DNA of 64,000 bases from Anaerozeibacter sp031551775 (GTDB taxonomy: Bacteria > Bacillota > Clostridia > Christensenellales > Aristaeellaceae). The first letter of the stretch is position 1. Each line of letters opens with the position of its first letter. Made by a program: the position numbers and the translations under genes. The stretch is taken from contig JAVBND010000010.1 in the NCBI GenBank assembly GCA_031551775.1, positions 1 to 64,000 of the forward strand, written 5' to 3'. The notes below the pieces were generated by a model. It saw only the letters and a list, made by a program, of their open reading frames with translations. It had not been told where the DNA came from and made no database searches. Positions 8,510 to 16,540 of this stretch are shown piece after piece.

Positions 8510-8547
8510 GGGGCTGTTGCATGCTTGTGCAACGGCCCCGCCTTTTT
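8510..8547 (+). terminator. Rho-independent terminator of the AAA gene
   Basis: 12-bp stem GGGGCTGTTGCA / TGCAACGGCCCC (one G-T pair), 6-base loop, followed by CCTTTTT. The T-tract overlaps the end of the convergent M50 gene. Confidence 0.75.
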
Positions 8548-9421
8548 ATGCCTTGATCAACTTCCCAATGACCATGTTCGCGTCGTCAAGCGCCGCCTTG
8601 AGCAACTCCCCCTCCTCGAGCACCCCCGCAAAGCGCAAGTCTTCGTCGTAAACCGCCACGCGGTGAAGCGCCCTTGGGCTGAACCGGGCGATGGTTTTTC
8701 TAAGCTCCGTATCGGTGCTCGCCGCCAGCCACTTGACGGGCAGCGCCCCTTCGCCCGCCAGCTCGCTTTGGCGGTCGATCAGGCTTAACAGGCTTGCGCC
8801 CGACGCGGCCAGGCGTTCGCGCGCGCCGGAAGCAATCAGGAACGCGGCGAGCATCACGAGCGACAGGTTGAGCTTGCCCAACAAGAACGCCCCGAGTACA
8901 GCCAGCGCGATCATCATCCCCGCCAGCGCCCGCCCCAAAATCACGCCGATGCGCGCGGCGCGCGCCTGGCCCATGCGCCTGCCGAGCAAACCGCACAGCA
9001 CGCGCCCGCCGTCGAGCGGCAGCACCGGCAAGAGGTTGAAAAACAGTAGGTACCCATTGACGCGCGCCAGCGTCGATGCGATGCCAACCGGCATGACGCC
9101 CGCCCTGAAAAGCACCATCGGCACAATCATGGCAATGGCGCTGACGAGCGGTCCGGCCAGCGCCACCAGCGCCATCTGGCCGGGCCGCAGCGCCCAGGCG
9201 TTTTCAAGCCGCGCGGCGCCCCCGAAGGGCATGAGCTCAAGTTCCACCACCCGAATCTTTAACATACGCGCGGCAGCGGCATGGCCAAGCTCATGCAAAA
9301 TGAGCGACAAGATCAACACCGCAGTTTCCGCCGCCGCGCCGCCAAGCGCGCTCAACACGAGCATCACAAAGAGCGCCGGGTGTATCCGCACGGCCAAGGT
9401 ACCCAAACGGAGGCGAATCAT
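8546..9421 (-). CDS. spoIVFB: SpoIVFB-like M50 intramembrane metalloprotease
   Basis: Site-2 protease; in Bacillus the equivalent protein cleaves pro-sigma-K in the outer forespore membrane. The 291-residue product has several membrane helices, the zinc motif HELGH (His43, Glu44, His47) inside the second helix, and the third ligand in NLLPVLPLDGG (Asp137). A soluble C-terminal part of about 90 residues matches the CBS-like tail of SpoIVFB. The ATG at 9421 overlaps the upstream TGA by 4 bases (ATGA), so the two genes are translationally coupled. The coupling to a degenerate LytM-type gene is the classical spoIVFA-spoIVFB order and supports the sporulation role. Neither sigK nor a substrate is visible in the window. 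Confidence 0.85.
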   Translation of the reverse strand: MIRLRLGTLAVRIHPALFVMLVLSALGGAAAETAVLILSLILHELGHAAAARMLKIRVVELELMPFGGAARLENAWALRPGQMALVALAGPLVSAIAMIVPMVLFRAGVMPVGIASTLARVNGYLLFFNLLPVLPLDGGRVLCGLLGRRMGQARAARIGVILGRALAGMMIALAVLGAFLLGKLNLSLVMLAAFLIASGARERLAASGASLLSLIDRQSELAGEGALPVKWLAASTDTELRKTIARFSPRALHRVAVYDEDLRFAGVLEEGELLKAALDDANMVIGKLIKA

Positions 9422-10224
9422 GCGCCCCTCAGTCGGTCGGTCGGATCGGACGATGCGCCGTTCACGCGCAGCTCGAAGTACATGCGCGCGGCCTCTTTTG
9501 ATTGCGTGACGCCGATTTGCGCGCCGCGCTCGATCGTCTGTCCGGGCTTTACGATTACCTTGCCCAGGTATGCGTACACCGTCTGCTCGCCCGCCTCGTG
9601 ATCGAGCATCAGCGTCCATTCGCCACCCGCGTTTTCGCTGACCGCCGCGACGGTGCCGCTTGCCGCGGCGTACACCGGCTGCTCGCCGTTCACCTGATAC
9701 TCAAGCCACGGCTGGCCCTGGTCGTAGCTGTGGGTCAATGCACCCGCGACCGGCCGCGCCAGCGCATCCCCGGCGCCCATGTTCCAGAACACCAGCGCCG
9801 CGTCGGGCATGAGGTCGCGCACAAAGTTGAGCTTGCCGAGCGTGTCGTCGAGGTTGACGCGCATGGTGACGGCGTTTGAGACGGTCTGGGCGATCTGCCG
9901 GGTCCATGGCGTGTCGATCCGTGCCATTGCCGTGATGCCCACGAGCAGCGCGCAAGCGATGGACGTGTTCAACAAGAGGCGCTCGCCCATCGTGCGCTCG
10001 CGTCCGGCGCGCGGCGTTTTGCGCTCGCGAGCGGCCTTCGTTTTCTCCGCTCTGGGCGCGCGCGCGGCTCTTTCCGCCTTGACCTTCTCCCTTTTCTGCC
10101 GCTCGTTCCTGGGATGCGGCAACACACGCCATTTAACGCGCCCTTGTGGCCGCTCGTTCCTTGGTGCCTCAACCGAAGGCGCAATCGATGTGTGAATGAT
10201 GAGCCTGCCCTTATCCTGTTGCAC
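9418..10224 (-). CDS. spoIVFA: SpoIVFA-like membrane protein with degenerate M23/LytM domain
   Basis: Likely regulator or anchor of the downstream intramembrane protease. It has a long basic cytoplasmic N-terminus (Arg/Lys/Ala-rich, residues about 25-80), one membrane helix (LLLNTSIACALLVGITAMA, about 83-101), then an external LytM fold. The fold keeps the YAAASGTVAAV and GQTIERGAQIG strands but has lost the zinc histidines: YAYLG replaces the T-x-Y-x-H region and RMYFEL replaces HLHFE, as in SpoIVFA. GTG at 10224 is preferred because AGGAGG lies 7 bases upstream; the ATG at 10230 abuts that site. It is first in a two-gene operon, divergent from the carboxypeptidase gene. Confidence 0.78.
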   Translation of the reverse strand: MQQDKGRLIIHTSIAPSVEAPRNERPQGRVKWRVLPHPRNERQKREKVKAERAARAPRAEKTKAARERKTPRAGRERTMGERLLLNTSIACALLVGITAMARIDTPWTRQIAQTVSNAVTMRVNLDDTLGKLNFVRDLMPDAALVFWNMGAGDALARPVAGALTHSYDQGQPWLEYQVNGEQPVYAAASGTVAAVSENAGGEWTLMLDHEAGEQTVYAYLGKVIVKPGQTIERGAQIGVTQSKEAARMYFELRVNGASSDPTDRLRGA

Positions 10225-10441
10225 GGCCATCCCTCCTTGTCCTTTCTGACTATATGAGCGCCCGCGCCGGGTCATACCGCGAAAGTGCGGACAATCGCGC
10301 AAGCGCCCGTCTTTCTTCCATCGCCGTTGGGCTTCCATCGTTTTACAGGGAATTGACCTGCGATTGTCGAAAGCTGTCGAACCTTTCGCGGCGCGCGGGC
10401 GTCTAACCTTACGTTCATCAACTTAAGCGGAGGAAAGTCCT

Positions 10442-11827
10442 TTGAATATAAAACGCGTTGGCGCGGGCTTGATGGTCACCTTGCTGCTGCACACCGGGAC
10501 GCCCGCGGCGCTGGCCGCCAAGAATGCGTCAGTCAGCCAAACGCAGGCTGTTCAGGCCGACGAGGCGACCGTTCGCCTTCAAAAGCGCCTGATCACGCTG
10601 GGCTTTTTGACCGGCGATGCCGACGGTCTGTACGGAAAAAAGACCACGAACGCGGTCAAGGCGTTTCAGGCGTTTTGCGCAAAGCTCGGCTATGATATAG
10701 CGCAGGACGGCGTAGCCGGAGCACGCACGAAGGAGCTTTTATCCGACGACGCCATTTTAAAACGCCGCCTTTCCCCGCGCCGGGGCGACAGCGGCGCGCC
10801 GACCGACAAGCTGCAAAAGCGGCTGGTCGAGCTTGGGTACCTGACCCAGTCGCCCGACGGCGCATTTGGCGGCGATACCGAAACCGCGCTGATTCGCTTC
10901 CAGGAAATGCTCATCGAGATGGGCGTGAAGGATGTAGACGCAAGCGGCGTGGCCGACGACCTGACGCGCGACTACCTCTATGAGCAGGACCTCTCCGGCT
11001 TTATCATGAAGACGCCGGTCTTCTTTGACGACAGCCAACCGCTCTTGCTTAACGACTGCTACCTCTACGCCAAGTCCGCCGTGGTGATCGACGCGGATAC
11101 CGGCGAAATCCTCTTTGGCAAGGCCGAGGACCAGCGCGTCTATCCGGCCAGCACGACCAAGCTCATGACGCTGCTCGTGGGGCTCACGCGCGGCAAACTC
11201 AAGCAGCCGGTCACTGTGCCCGATGCAGCGGCCAAAATCCCGAGCGATTCCTCGCGCGTTCCCGTCACGCCGGGCGAAGTCATGCCGTTTTCGGACCTCC
11301 TGTACGGCCTCATGATTCGCTCCGGAAACGACGCGGCCATGGCCATCGCCGCGCTCACCGGCGGATCGGTGGAGGGCTTTGTCAAGGCCATGAACAAGAA
11401 GGCGGCCGCCCTCGGCATGAAGGGCACGCATTTCACCAATCCCCACGGCTATCACGACGCAGAGCATTACACCACGGCATTTGACATGGCGCTTTTGATG
11501 CGCGCGGCGCTTTGCGATGACAAGGCGCTCACGGTGCTCGAAGCCCGGCGCTACACCATGGCGGCGACCGTAGAGCGCAAGAACCAGCCGCTCGCGCTTG
11601 CCAACACCTATGAGATCCTGGACGCCAAGTCCGATTTTTATTATTCCGGCATGATCGGCGGCAAGACCGGCTATACCTCGCTCGCGGGCCAATGCTTTGT
11701 CGGCGCGGCAAAGCGCGACGGCATCACCCTCATCGCGGCGGTCATGGACAGCGGTTGCCACAAGGAGGACAAGTGGATCGATACCGCGCGGCTGCTCGAG
11801 TACGGATTTCAAAGCAAGGGCGCGTAA
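10442..11827 (+). CDS. D-alanyl-D-alanine carboxypeptidase (S11) with two peptidoglycan-binding repeats
   Basis: Exported peptidase that trims the terminal D-Ala of peptidoglycan stem peptides. It has 461 residues: a signal peptide (1-25, ending ALAA), two PG_binding_1 modules (about 40-90, LQKRLITLGFLTGDADGLYG; about 120-170, LQKRLVELGYLTQSPDGAFG), and an S11 catalytic domain with STTK (Ser237), SGN (Ser294) and KTG (Lys408). The duplicated binding module before an S11 domain suggests action on a specialised wall such as spore cortex, which fits the divergent spoIVFA/B-like pair; this is inference. The TTG start is set by GGAGG 7 bases upstream. Confidence 0.9.
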   Translation: MNIKRVGAGLMVTLLLHTGTPAALAAKNASVSQTQAVQADEATVRLQKRLITLGFLTGDADGLYGKKTTNAVKAFQAFCAKLGYDIAQDGVAGARTKELLSDDAILKRRLSPRRGDSGAPTDKLQKRLVELGYLTQSPDGAFGGDTETALIRFQEMLIEMGVKDVDASGVADDLTRDYLYEQDLSGFIMKTPVFFDDSQPLLLNDCYLYAKSAVVIDADTGEILFGKAEDQRVYPASTTKLMTLLVGLTRGKLKQPVTVPDAAAKIPSDSSRVPVTPGEVMPFSDLLYGLMIRSGNDAAMAIAALTGGSVEGFVKAMNKKAAALGMKGTHFTNPHGYHDAEHYTTAFDMALLMRAALCDDKALTVLEARRYTMAATVERKNQPLALANTYEILDAKSDFYYSGMIGGKTGYTSLAGQCFVGAAKRDGITLIAAVMDSGCHKEDKWIDTARLLEYGFQSKGA

Positions 11828-11851
11828 AGAGCCACCCGTATTTTTTCACAC

Positions 11852-11887
11852 AAACCGCTTGACAAGTTCGGCGGTTTATGTTATTAT
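11852..11887 (+). promoter_or_regulatory. Promoter of the amino acid importer operon with overlapping inverted repeat
   Basis: TTGACA (11859-11864), spacer 17, TATTAT (11882-11887). A 7-bp inverted repeat AAACCGC / GCGGTTT (11852-11858, 11871-11877) brackets the -35 box and could be an operator or the tail of a terminator for the carboxypeptidase gene. Confidence 0.75.
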
Positions 11888-11942
11888 GTTACCACGTTAG
11901 CGCAGTAAAGCGCAAAATTACCTGAGAGGATGGATGGATACA

Positions 11943-12749
11943 ATGAAGAAAGCAATTGCGATGATGCTGGTACTCCTGATGGCGCTTTCGAGCGCTCTGG
12001 CGCTGGCCCAGGACGCTTCGGTCGAAGCGATTACCGAAAAGGGCAAGTTCATTCTGGGTCTTGACGACGGTTTCCCGCCGATGGGCTATCGCGACGATGC
12101 GAACAATATCGTGGGCTACGACATCGACCTGGCCAAGGAAGTCTGCGCGCGCCTGGGCGTTGAGCTGGTGCTTCAGCCCGTCGAATGGGCGGCAAAGGAG
12201 CTTGAGCTTTCAAGCGGCAACATCGACTGCATCTGGAACGGCATGTCGATCACGCCCGCGCGCGAGGAGGCCATGTCCATGACCTTCTCCTACCTCAACA
12301 ACGAAATCGTGCTCTACGCCATGAAGGACAGCGGCATCGCCACGCTCGAGGACATGGCGGGCAAGAAGATCGCCGTGCAGTCGGGCTCGTTCGCCGAGGA
12401 GGTGCTGACCGAATACGACGAGTACGCCGGTCTGTACGCTTCCGTGTCCGAGACGCTGGGATACGAGGACTACCTGACGGCGCTGATGGACCTGGCCGCG
12501 GGCGGCGTGGACGCGGTACTGATTGACAAAGTGGTGGCGGACTTCCGCATCAAGGGCATGGGGAGCGACGCCATCGTGCCGGTGGTCTCGCTGGCGGACG
12601 ACAACTTCGGCATCGGCTTCCGCAAGGCGGACGTGGCCCTTCGCGACAAGGTGCAGCAAATCCTTCAGGAAATGGCCGCCGACGGCACCGTCGCCAAGAT
12701 TTCCACCGAGTGGTTCGGCTCGGACATCTCGACCATCCCCGCCGCGTAG
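11943..12749 (+). CDS. Polar amino acid ABC transporter substrate-binding protein
   Basis: Extracytoplasmic receptor for an importer of the glutamine/cystine/histidine type. It has 268 residues with signal peptide MKKAIAMMLVLLMALSSALA, cut before QDAS; there is no cysteine, so it is not a lipoprotein. The SBP family 3 fold is clear: FPPMGYRD, GYDIDLAKEVCARLG, WNGMSITPAREEAM, GKKIAVQSGSFAEE, and a C-terminal VAKISTEWFG. ATG at 11943 gives a normal signal peptide; an ATG 9 bases earlier sits too near the AGAGGA site. First gene of a three-gene operon; the ligand is undetermined. Confidence 0.9.
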   Translation: MKKAIAMMLVLLMALSSALALAQDASVEAITEKGKFILGLDDGFPPMGYRDDANNIVGYDIDLAKEVCARLGVELVLQPVEWAAKELELSSGNIDCIWNGMSITPAREEAMSMTFSYLNNEIVLYAMKDSGIATLEDMAGKKIAVQSGSFAEEVLTEYDEYAGLYASVSETLGYEDYLTALMDLAAGGVDAVLIDKVVADFRIKGMGSDAIVPVVSLADDNFGIGFRKADVALRDKVQQILQEMAADGTVAKISTEWFGSDISTIPAA

Positions 12750-12777
12750 CGGACCAAGTCAGCCCCATAAAAAATCA

Positions 12778-12805
12778 GAGGGAGCGACCCGCGGGCCGTT
12801 CCCTC
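12778..12805 (+). other. Intergenic stem-loop between binding protein and permease genes
   Basis: GAGGGA(G)CG / CG(T)TCCCTC with a GC-rich loop and no T-tract. Such stems often stabilise the 5' message, so that the binding protein is made in excess. Confidence 0.45.
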
Positions 12806-12830
12806 TCAAAATGTGAGGGGATTGGACGCC

Positions 12831-13496
12831 ATGGGCAATTCCGTATTTTTTTCAAACCCCGAAAAGCTCACACAACTGATGAAGCTGCTGCTCGAGGGCA
12901 TGGGCACGACGGTCAACATCTTCGTGCTGACGCTTGTGCTTTCGATTCCGCTGGGCATGCTGGTGGCGGTCGGGCGCATGAGCAAAAGGTGGTTCGTCTC
13001 AAAGCCTTTGTCGTTCTTCATCTACATCATGCGCGGAACACCCTTGATGCTGCAAGTGCTCTTCATCTACTTTCTGCTGGCGCAGGCGCTGCGCATCGAC
13101 CGCTTCCCGGCGGTGATCTTCGCCTTCACCATCAACTACGCCGCCTATTTCGCCGAGATCTTCCGCTCGGGCATCCAGTCGATCCCGGCAGGCCAGCACG
13201 AAGCCGGTCAGGTGCTGGGTTATACCAAGGCGCAGGTCTTTTTCCGCATCGTGCTGCCGCAGGTGCTCAAGCGCGTTTTGCTGCCGGTCACGAACGAAGT
13301 CATTACGCTGGTCAAGGACACGGCGCTGGCTTCGACCGTCGCCGTCATGGAACTGATGAACATGGCAAAAAAACAGGTGTCAAGCGCCTCCTCGATCGAG
13401 CCGTACCTGCTGGCCGCCGTGTACTACCTGATCTTCAACGGCTTGGCCGAGCAACTGTGCAAGTACTTTGAGAGACGGCTCAACTACTATCAATAA
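12831..13496 (+). CDS. Polar amino acid ABC transporter permease
   Basis: Membrane component of the importer, 221 residues with about five helices. It carries the family signature FRSGIQSIPAGQHEAGQVLG (residues about 113-132), which is the EAA loop that docks to the ATPase, and an N-terminal GMGTTVNIFVLTLVLSIPLG typical of HisM/GlnP. ATG at 12831 has GAGGGG 10 bases before it; the frame extends 6 codons upstream to a GTG without a site. It lies between the binding protein and ATPase genes. Only one permease is present, so it probably works as a homodimer. Confidence 0.92.
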   Translation: MGNSVFFSNPEKLTQLMKLLLEGMGTTVNIFVLTLVLSIPLGMLVAVGRMSKRWFVSKPLSFFIYIMRGTPLMLQVLFIYFLLAQALRIDRFPAVIFAFTINYAAYFAEIFRSGIQSIPAGQHEAGQVLGYTKAQVFFRIVLPQVLKRVLLPVTNEVITLVKDTALASTVAVMELMNMAKKQVSSASSIEPYLLAAVYYLIFNGLAEQLCKYFERRLNYYQ

Positions 13497-13510
13497 GAGG
13501 GAGGTGCCAA

Positions 13511-14254
13511 ATGCTGACGGCTACAAACATCATCAAGGGATTTGACGGGCTGGGCGTGCTTGAGGGCATCTCGCTCACGGTGAACCGGGGCGAAGTGGTG
13601 GCGCTGATCGGGCCAAGCGGCTCGGGCAAGAGCACCTTCCTGCGCTGCGTGAACCGCCTTGAGACGGTAGACGCGGGCGAAATTTCATTGGGCGAGGAAA
13701 AGATGTGCTGGATGGAAGGCAATCAGCTCAAGTACGCTGACGATCAAACCCTGCGGCGCATCACGCTCAAGATGGGCATGGTGTTTCAGTCCTTCAACCT
13801 CTTCCCCCACATGTCGGTGATGAAAAACCTCATCGACGCGCCGGTCTCGGTCAAGAAGGTTCCCAAGAAAGAAGCGATTGAAAAAGCGCGCCACCTGCTC
13901 GACAAGGTCGGGCTTACGGACAAGGAGGACGCCTACCCCTACCAACTCTCGGGCGGGCAGGCGCAGCGCGTGGCCATCGCGCGGGCATTGGCGCTGGACC
14001 CTGAAATTCTGTGCTTTGACGAGCCGACCAGCGCGCTTGATCCGGAACTGACCCAGGAGGTGCTCGCCGTCATGCGGGACTTGGCGCGGGAAAAGATGAC
14101 CATGGTGGTGGTCACGCACGAAATGAGCTTCGCGCGCGACGTGGCCGACCGCGTGGTGTTCATGGAGGGCGGCGTGATCGTGGAAGAAGGCCCGCCTTCC
14201 CAGTTGTTTCATTCCCAAAACCCGCGCACCCGCCAGTTTATCGGGCGGCAATGA
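13511..14254 (+). CDS. Polar amino acid ABC transporter ATPase (GlnQ-type)
   Basis: Energising subunit, 247 residues. Walker A GPSGSGKST (about 35-43), Q-loop VFQSFNLFPHMSV, signature LSGGQAQR, Walker B ILCFDEPTSALDP and the H-loop VVVTHEM are all intact. A short insertion (LGEEKMCWMEGNQLKYADD) before the second strand is typical of this subfamily. GGAGG lies 6 bases upstream of ATG. It ends the operon that starts at 11943; the next genes are on the other strand. Confidence 0.95.
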   Translation: MLTATNIIKGFDGLGVLEGISLTVNRGEVVALIGPSGSGKSTFLRCVNRLETVDAGEISLGEEKMCWMEGNQLKYADDQTLRRITLKMGMVFQSFNLFPHMSVMKNLIDAPVSVKKVPKKEAIEKARHLLDKVGLTDKEDAYPYQLSGGQAQRVAIARALALDPEILCFDEPTSALDPELTQEVLAVMRDLAREKMTMVVVTHEMSFARDVADRVVFMEGGVIVEEGPPSQLFHSQNPRTRQFIGRQ

Positions 14255-14263
14255 GCAAAAAAT

Positions 14264-14303
14264 CAGGGGCCGCCGCGCGAATACAATTGTGCGGCGGCCC
14301 CTG
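14264..14303 (-). terminator. Terminator of the YtrA-type exporter operon
   Basis: 13-bp perfect stem CAGGGGCCGCCGC / GCGGCGGCCCCTG with a 14-base loop. Read on the minus strand it is followed by ATTTTTT. It also lies 10 bases after the convergent ATPase gene. Confidence 0.8.
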
Positions 14304-14309
14304 CGTCGA

Positions 14310-14522
14310 TCATAAGATATCAAGCAAATGCGCGATCCAGCAAACAAACCCTATAAAAACGGCCAGGGCCGCGATGATCGCCGTGCCCCGCGCGAGGCGC
14401 TTCTTGAGTTGGGCGGTCTCTTTTGTGTCGGTCAGGCGCGCGCCGGCGAACGAGTCTCGGACCCGCATTTCATCTGTGTCCTTCATCCGAAGGTCGTAGC
14501 GCTGATTGAATTTGAATCCCAT
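14310..14522 (-). CDS. Small single-pass membrane protein of the exporter operon
   Basis: 70 residues, not recognised. The N-terminal 47 residues are charged and hydrophilic (MGFKFNQRYDLRMKDTDEMR at the start), followed by a C-terminal membrane helix (GTAIIAALAVFIGFVCWIAHLL). An AAAGGGGGC site precedes the ATG by about 6 bases. It lies 21 bases downstream of the permease gene and before the operon terminator, so it is likely co-transcribed and could be an accessory subunit of the exporter. Confidence 0.6.
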   Translation of the reverse strand: MGFKFNQRYDLRMKDTDEMRVRDSFAGARLTDTKETAQLKKRLARGTAIIAALAVFIGFVCWIAHLLDIL

Positions 14523-14543
14523 GATGCCGCCCCCTTTGCATGC

Positions 14544-15164
14544 CTACAGCGCCCGCTTTTCGTACAGCCCGATGGACAGCCGGGCCGACAGCGCGAACAA
14601 GGCGAGCACAACGGCGGTCAGCGCCAGCAGACCGCCTCCGCTTAGCTGCATGCCGATCATGGCGATCATCCCCTGGCCGTAATCGCCCGCGATGGCGTTG
14701 AATGCGCCGATCATGATCACGAACACCGCGAGGCCAAGCATGTAGTACATGCGCCCCTTCTCAACGCCCAGCTTGATCAGCATCGGCATCACGAGCGTGG
14801 GAAATGCGAATCCGGTCGAAGCCATGGCGAGCAGCATGCCCGGATTAAACGCGTTGAGCGTGATGAGGCCGGCCACCCATCCGCTGAGCGCGGCAAGCGC
14901 CAGAACCGCGATGAGCGCGAGCAGTGCGAGCAGGTACCGGCTTATGACGACCGTTTTGCGCCCATAGGGCATGGTGGCGGCGGTCCGATCCCACTTCGCG
15001 CGCTCGTCATAGCTTATGGCGTACATCGGCAGCATGGACGCGTAGACGACCGAGAACATCCGCATCGAGTCATTGGGAATCATGGCAAACAACGCCACCA
15101 ACACGATCATGAACAACGCGTGCTTCTTCAGCACAATGAAATCTTTGAGCAGCAGTCCCTTCAT
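14544..15164 (-). CDS. ABC-2 type transporter permease
   Basis: Membrane part of a YtrA-regulated ABC exporter. 206 residues with about six hydrophobic segments; the start MKGLLLKDFIVLKKH and the early YDERAKWDRTAATMPYGRK are characteristic of the ABC2_membrane_5 group in Firmicutes, many of which are induced by cell-wall stress or peptides. The ATG overlaps the upstream ATPase stop (ATGA). The exported substrate is unknown. Confidence 0.88.
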   Translation of the reverse strand: MKGLLLKDFIVLKKHALFMIVLVALFAMIPNDSMRMFSVVYASMLPMYAISYDERAKWDRTAATMPYGRKTVVISRYLLALLALIAVLALAALSGWVAGLITLNAFNPGMLLAMASTGFAFPTLVMPMLIKLGVEKGRMYYMLGLAVFVIMIGAFNAIAGDYGQGMIAMIGMQLSGGGLLALTAVVLALFALSARLSIGLYEKRAL

Positions 15165-16012
15165 CGCGCCATTTCCCCCTTTGCAAGCAATACCATGATG
15201 TCCTCGATTCCGGCGCGCTCAAGCGGCAAGGCGCCGGGAACCTTGTCCCTGAGCACGAGCGCCTCCACGCCGTAGCTCGACGCGCGATGGCCGATAACGC
15301 CAGCCTTGTCCAAGTTTTCAAATTCAGCCCTGCCGCACTTGAGCGTCGCGTACTGGTCGAGCAGCACGTCTTTTTCCTCGCAAAACAGCAGCCGCCCCTT
15401 ATGGATAAACGCAATGTAGTCACACAGTTTTTCAAGGTCGGTCACGATGTGCGAGCTGATCAGCACCGAACACTTTTCGTCTCGCGTAAAGTCGTTGAGG
15501 ATGGTGAGTATATCATCCCGCACCACCGGATCAAGGCCGCTCGTCGCCTCATCCAAAATCAGCAGCTTCGCCCCGTGCGAAAGCGCCACCGCCAGCATGA
15601 GTTTCAACTTCATCCCGCGCGAAAAATCCTTGTACGCCTTGTCAAGCGGCAGGCTGAAGCGCGTGAGGTACTGATCATAGGTTTCCCGCGACCAATTTTT
15701 GTACGTCCATTTCATGATGCGGTTAAGCTGCCGGGCGGTCATCGCTTCGGGGAACCCGGCTTCGTCCAGAATCGCGCCGATGCCTTGCTTGACGGCGTCA
15801 AAGTGTTTGTCGCGGCTATCGACGCCCAGCAGCTCAATTTCGCCCGCGTCGGGCTCGATCAGGCCCAGAAGCAGCGAAATGGTCGTGCTCTTGCCCGCGC
15901 CGTTCTCCCCCACCAGTCCCATCACCGCGCCCTCGGGCAGGGCAAGGTTCACGCCTTCGAGCGAAAACCCATCGTAATGCTTGGTCGCGTTTTTCATTTC
16001 AAGCGCGTTCAT
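15161..16012 (-). CDS. ABC transporter ATPase (exporter, YtrB/BcrA-type)
   Basis: 283 residues. Walker A GENGAGKST (about 38-46), Walker B LLILDEATSGLDP, the signature as FSRGMKLKLMLAVALS, and H-loop SSHIVTDLEKL are visible. A C-terminal extension of about 70 residues is usual in the bacitracin/ytr group. ATG at 16012 overlaps the GntR gene stop as ATGA; the longer frame would begin inside that gene without a ribosome site. Middle gene of the operon GntR-ATPase-permease-small protein. Confidence 0.92.
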   Translation of the reverse strand: MNALEMKNATKHYDGFSLEGVNLALPEGAVMGLVGENGAGKSTTISLLLGLIEPDAGEIELLGVDSRDKHFDAVKQGIGAILDEAGFPEAMTARQLNRIMKWTYKNWSRETYDQYLTRFSLPLDKAYKDFSRGMKLKLMLAVALSHGAKLLILDEATSGLDPVVRDDILTILNDFTRDEKCSVLISSHIVTDLEKLCDYIAFIHKGRLLFCEEKDVLLDQYATLKCGRAEFENLDKAGVIGHRASSYGVEALVLRDKVPGALPLERAGIEDIMVLLAKGEMAR

Positions 16013-16389
16013 CGTTCCTTCTCCTCCTCCAGCACCGCAAGCATCTTGACCACGTCTTCCCGGCCGATTCCGCACGCGGCGGCCAAGCGGGCAATTTCCG
16101 TCAGGTGCGCCTCAATTTGCTTTAAGTGTTCTTCTTTCACCACTTCATGGTCGCGCTCGGCCACGAACGAACCGCGTCCCGGCGCGGTCTCGATGAAGCC
16201 CGCGAGTTCGAGCTCGTCGTAGGCGCGCTTGGTGGTGATGACGCTGATGCGCAGGTCCTTCGCCAATTGGCGGATCGATGGCAGCGCTTCGCCGGGGGGC
16301 AAGTGCCCCGACGCGATTTGCGCCCTGATTTGCTGGGCAATCTGCTCGTAGATCGGTTGCCCGCCCGCGTTGCGGATGATGATGTCCAA
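16009..16389 (-). CDS. YtrA-subfamily GntR transcriptional regulator
   Basis: 126-residue repressor with an N-terminal winged helix (IYEQIAQQIRAQIASGHL through SIRQLAKDLRISVITTKRAYDELE) and a short C-terminal helical dimerisation part ending EEEKER, with no effector domain; that architecture defines the YtrA group, which controls its own ABC exporter operon. TTG at 16389 is chosen because GGAGG lies 7 bases upstream and the family usually begins M-x-I-I-I. A GTG two codons earlier is too close to that site. It is autoregulated if the palindrome over its -10 is the operator. Confidence 0.88.
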   Translation of the reverse strand: MDIIIRNAGGQPIYEQIAQQIRAQIASGHLPPGEALPSIRQLAKDLRISVITTKRAYDELELAGFIETAPGRGSFVAERDHEVVKEEHLKQIEAHLTEIARLAAACGIGREDVVKMLAVLEEEKER

Positions 16390-16413
16390 CGGCACGCCTC
16401 CTCCATCTGTTTA

Positions 16414-16447
16414 TGTACAGTATATACAGCATGATCAGATTTGTCAA
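16414..16447 (-). promoter_or_regulatory. Promoter and probable YtrA-type operator
   Basis: Minus strand: TTGACA (16442-16447), 17-base spacer, TATACT (16419-16424). An inverted repeat TGTA-N7-TACA (16414-16428) covers the -10 box, a good place for repression by the first gene of the operon. Confidence 0.75.
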
Positions 16448-16540
16448 GCGGCGCGCAGGCTGTCGCAAAAACTTCACTATCGCTTTGGGGTTTCATCCTC
16501 TATAATAGGGGTAGGTATAAGGCAACAGGAGGGTTCGAAT

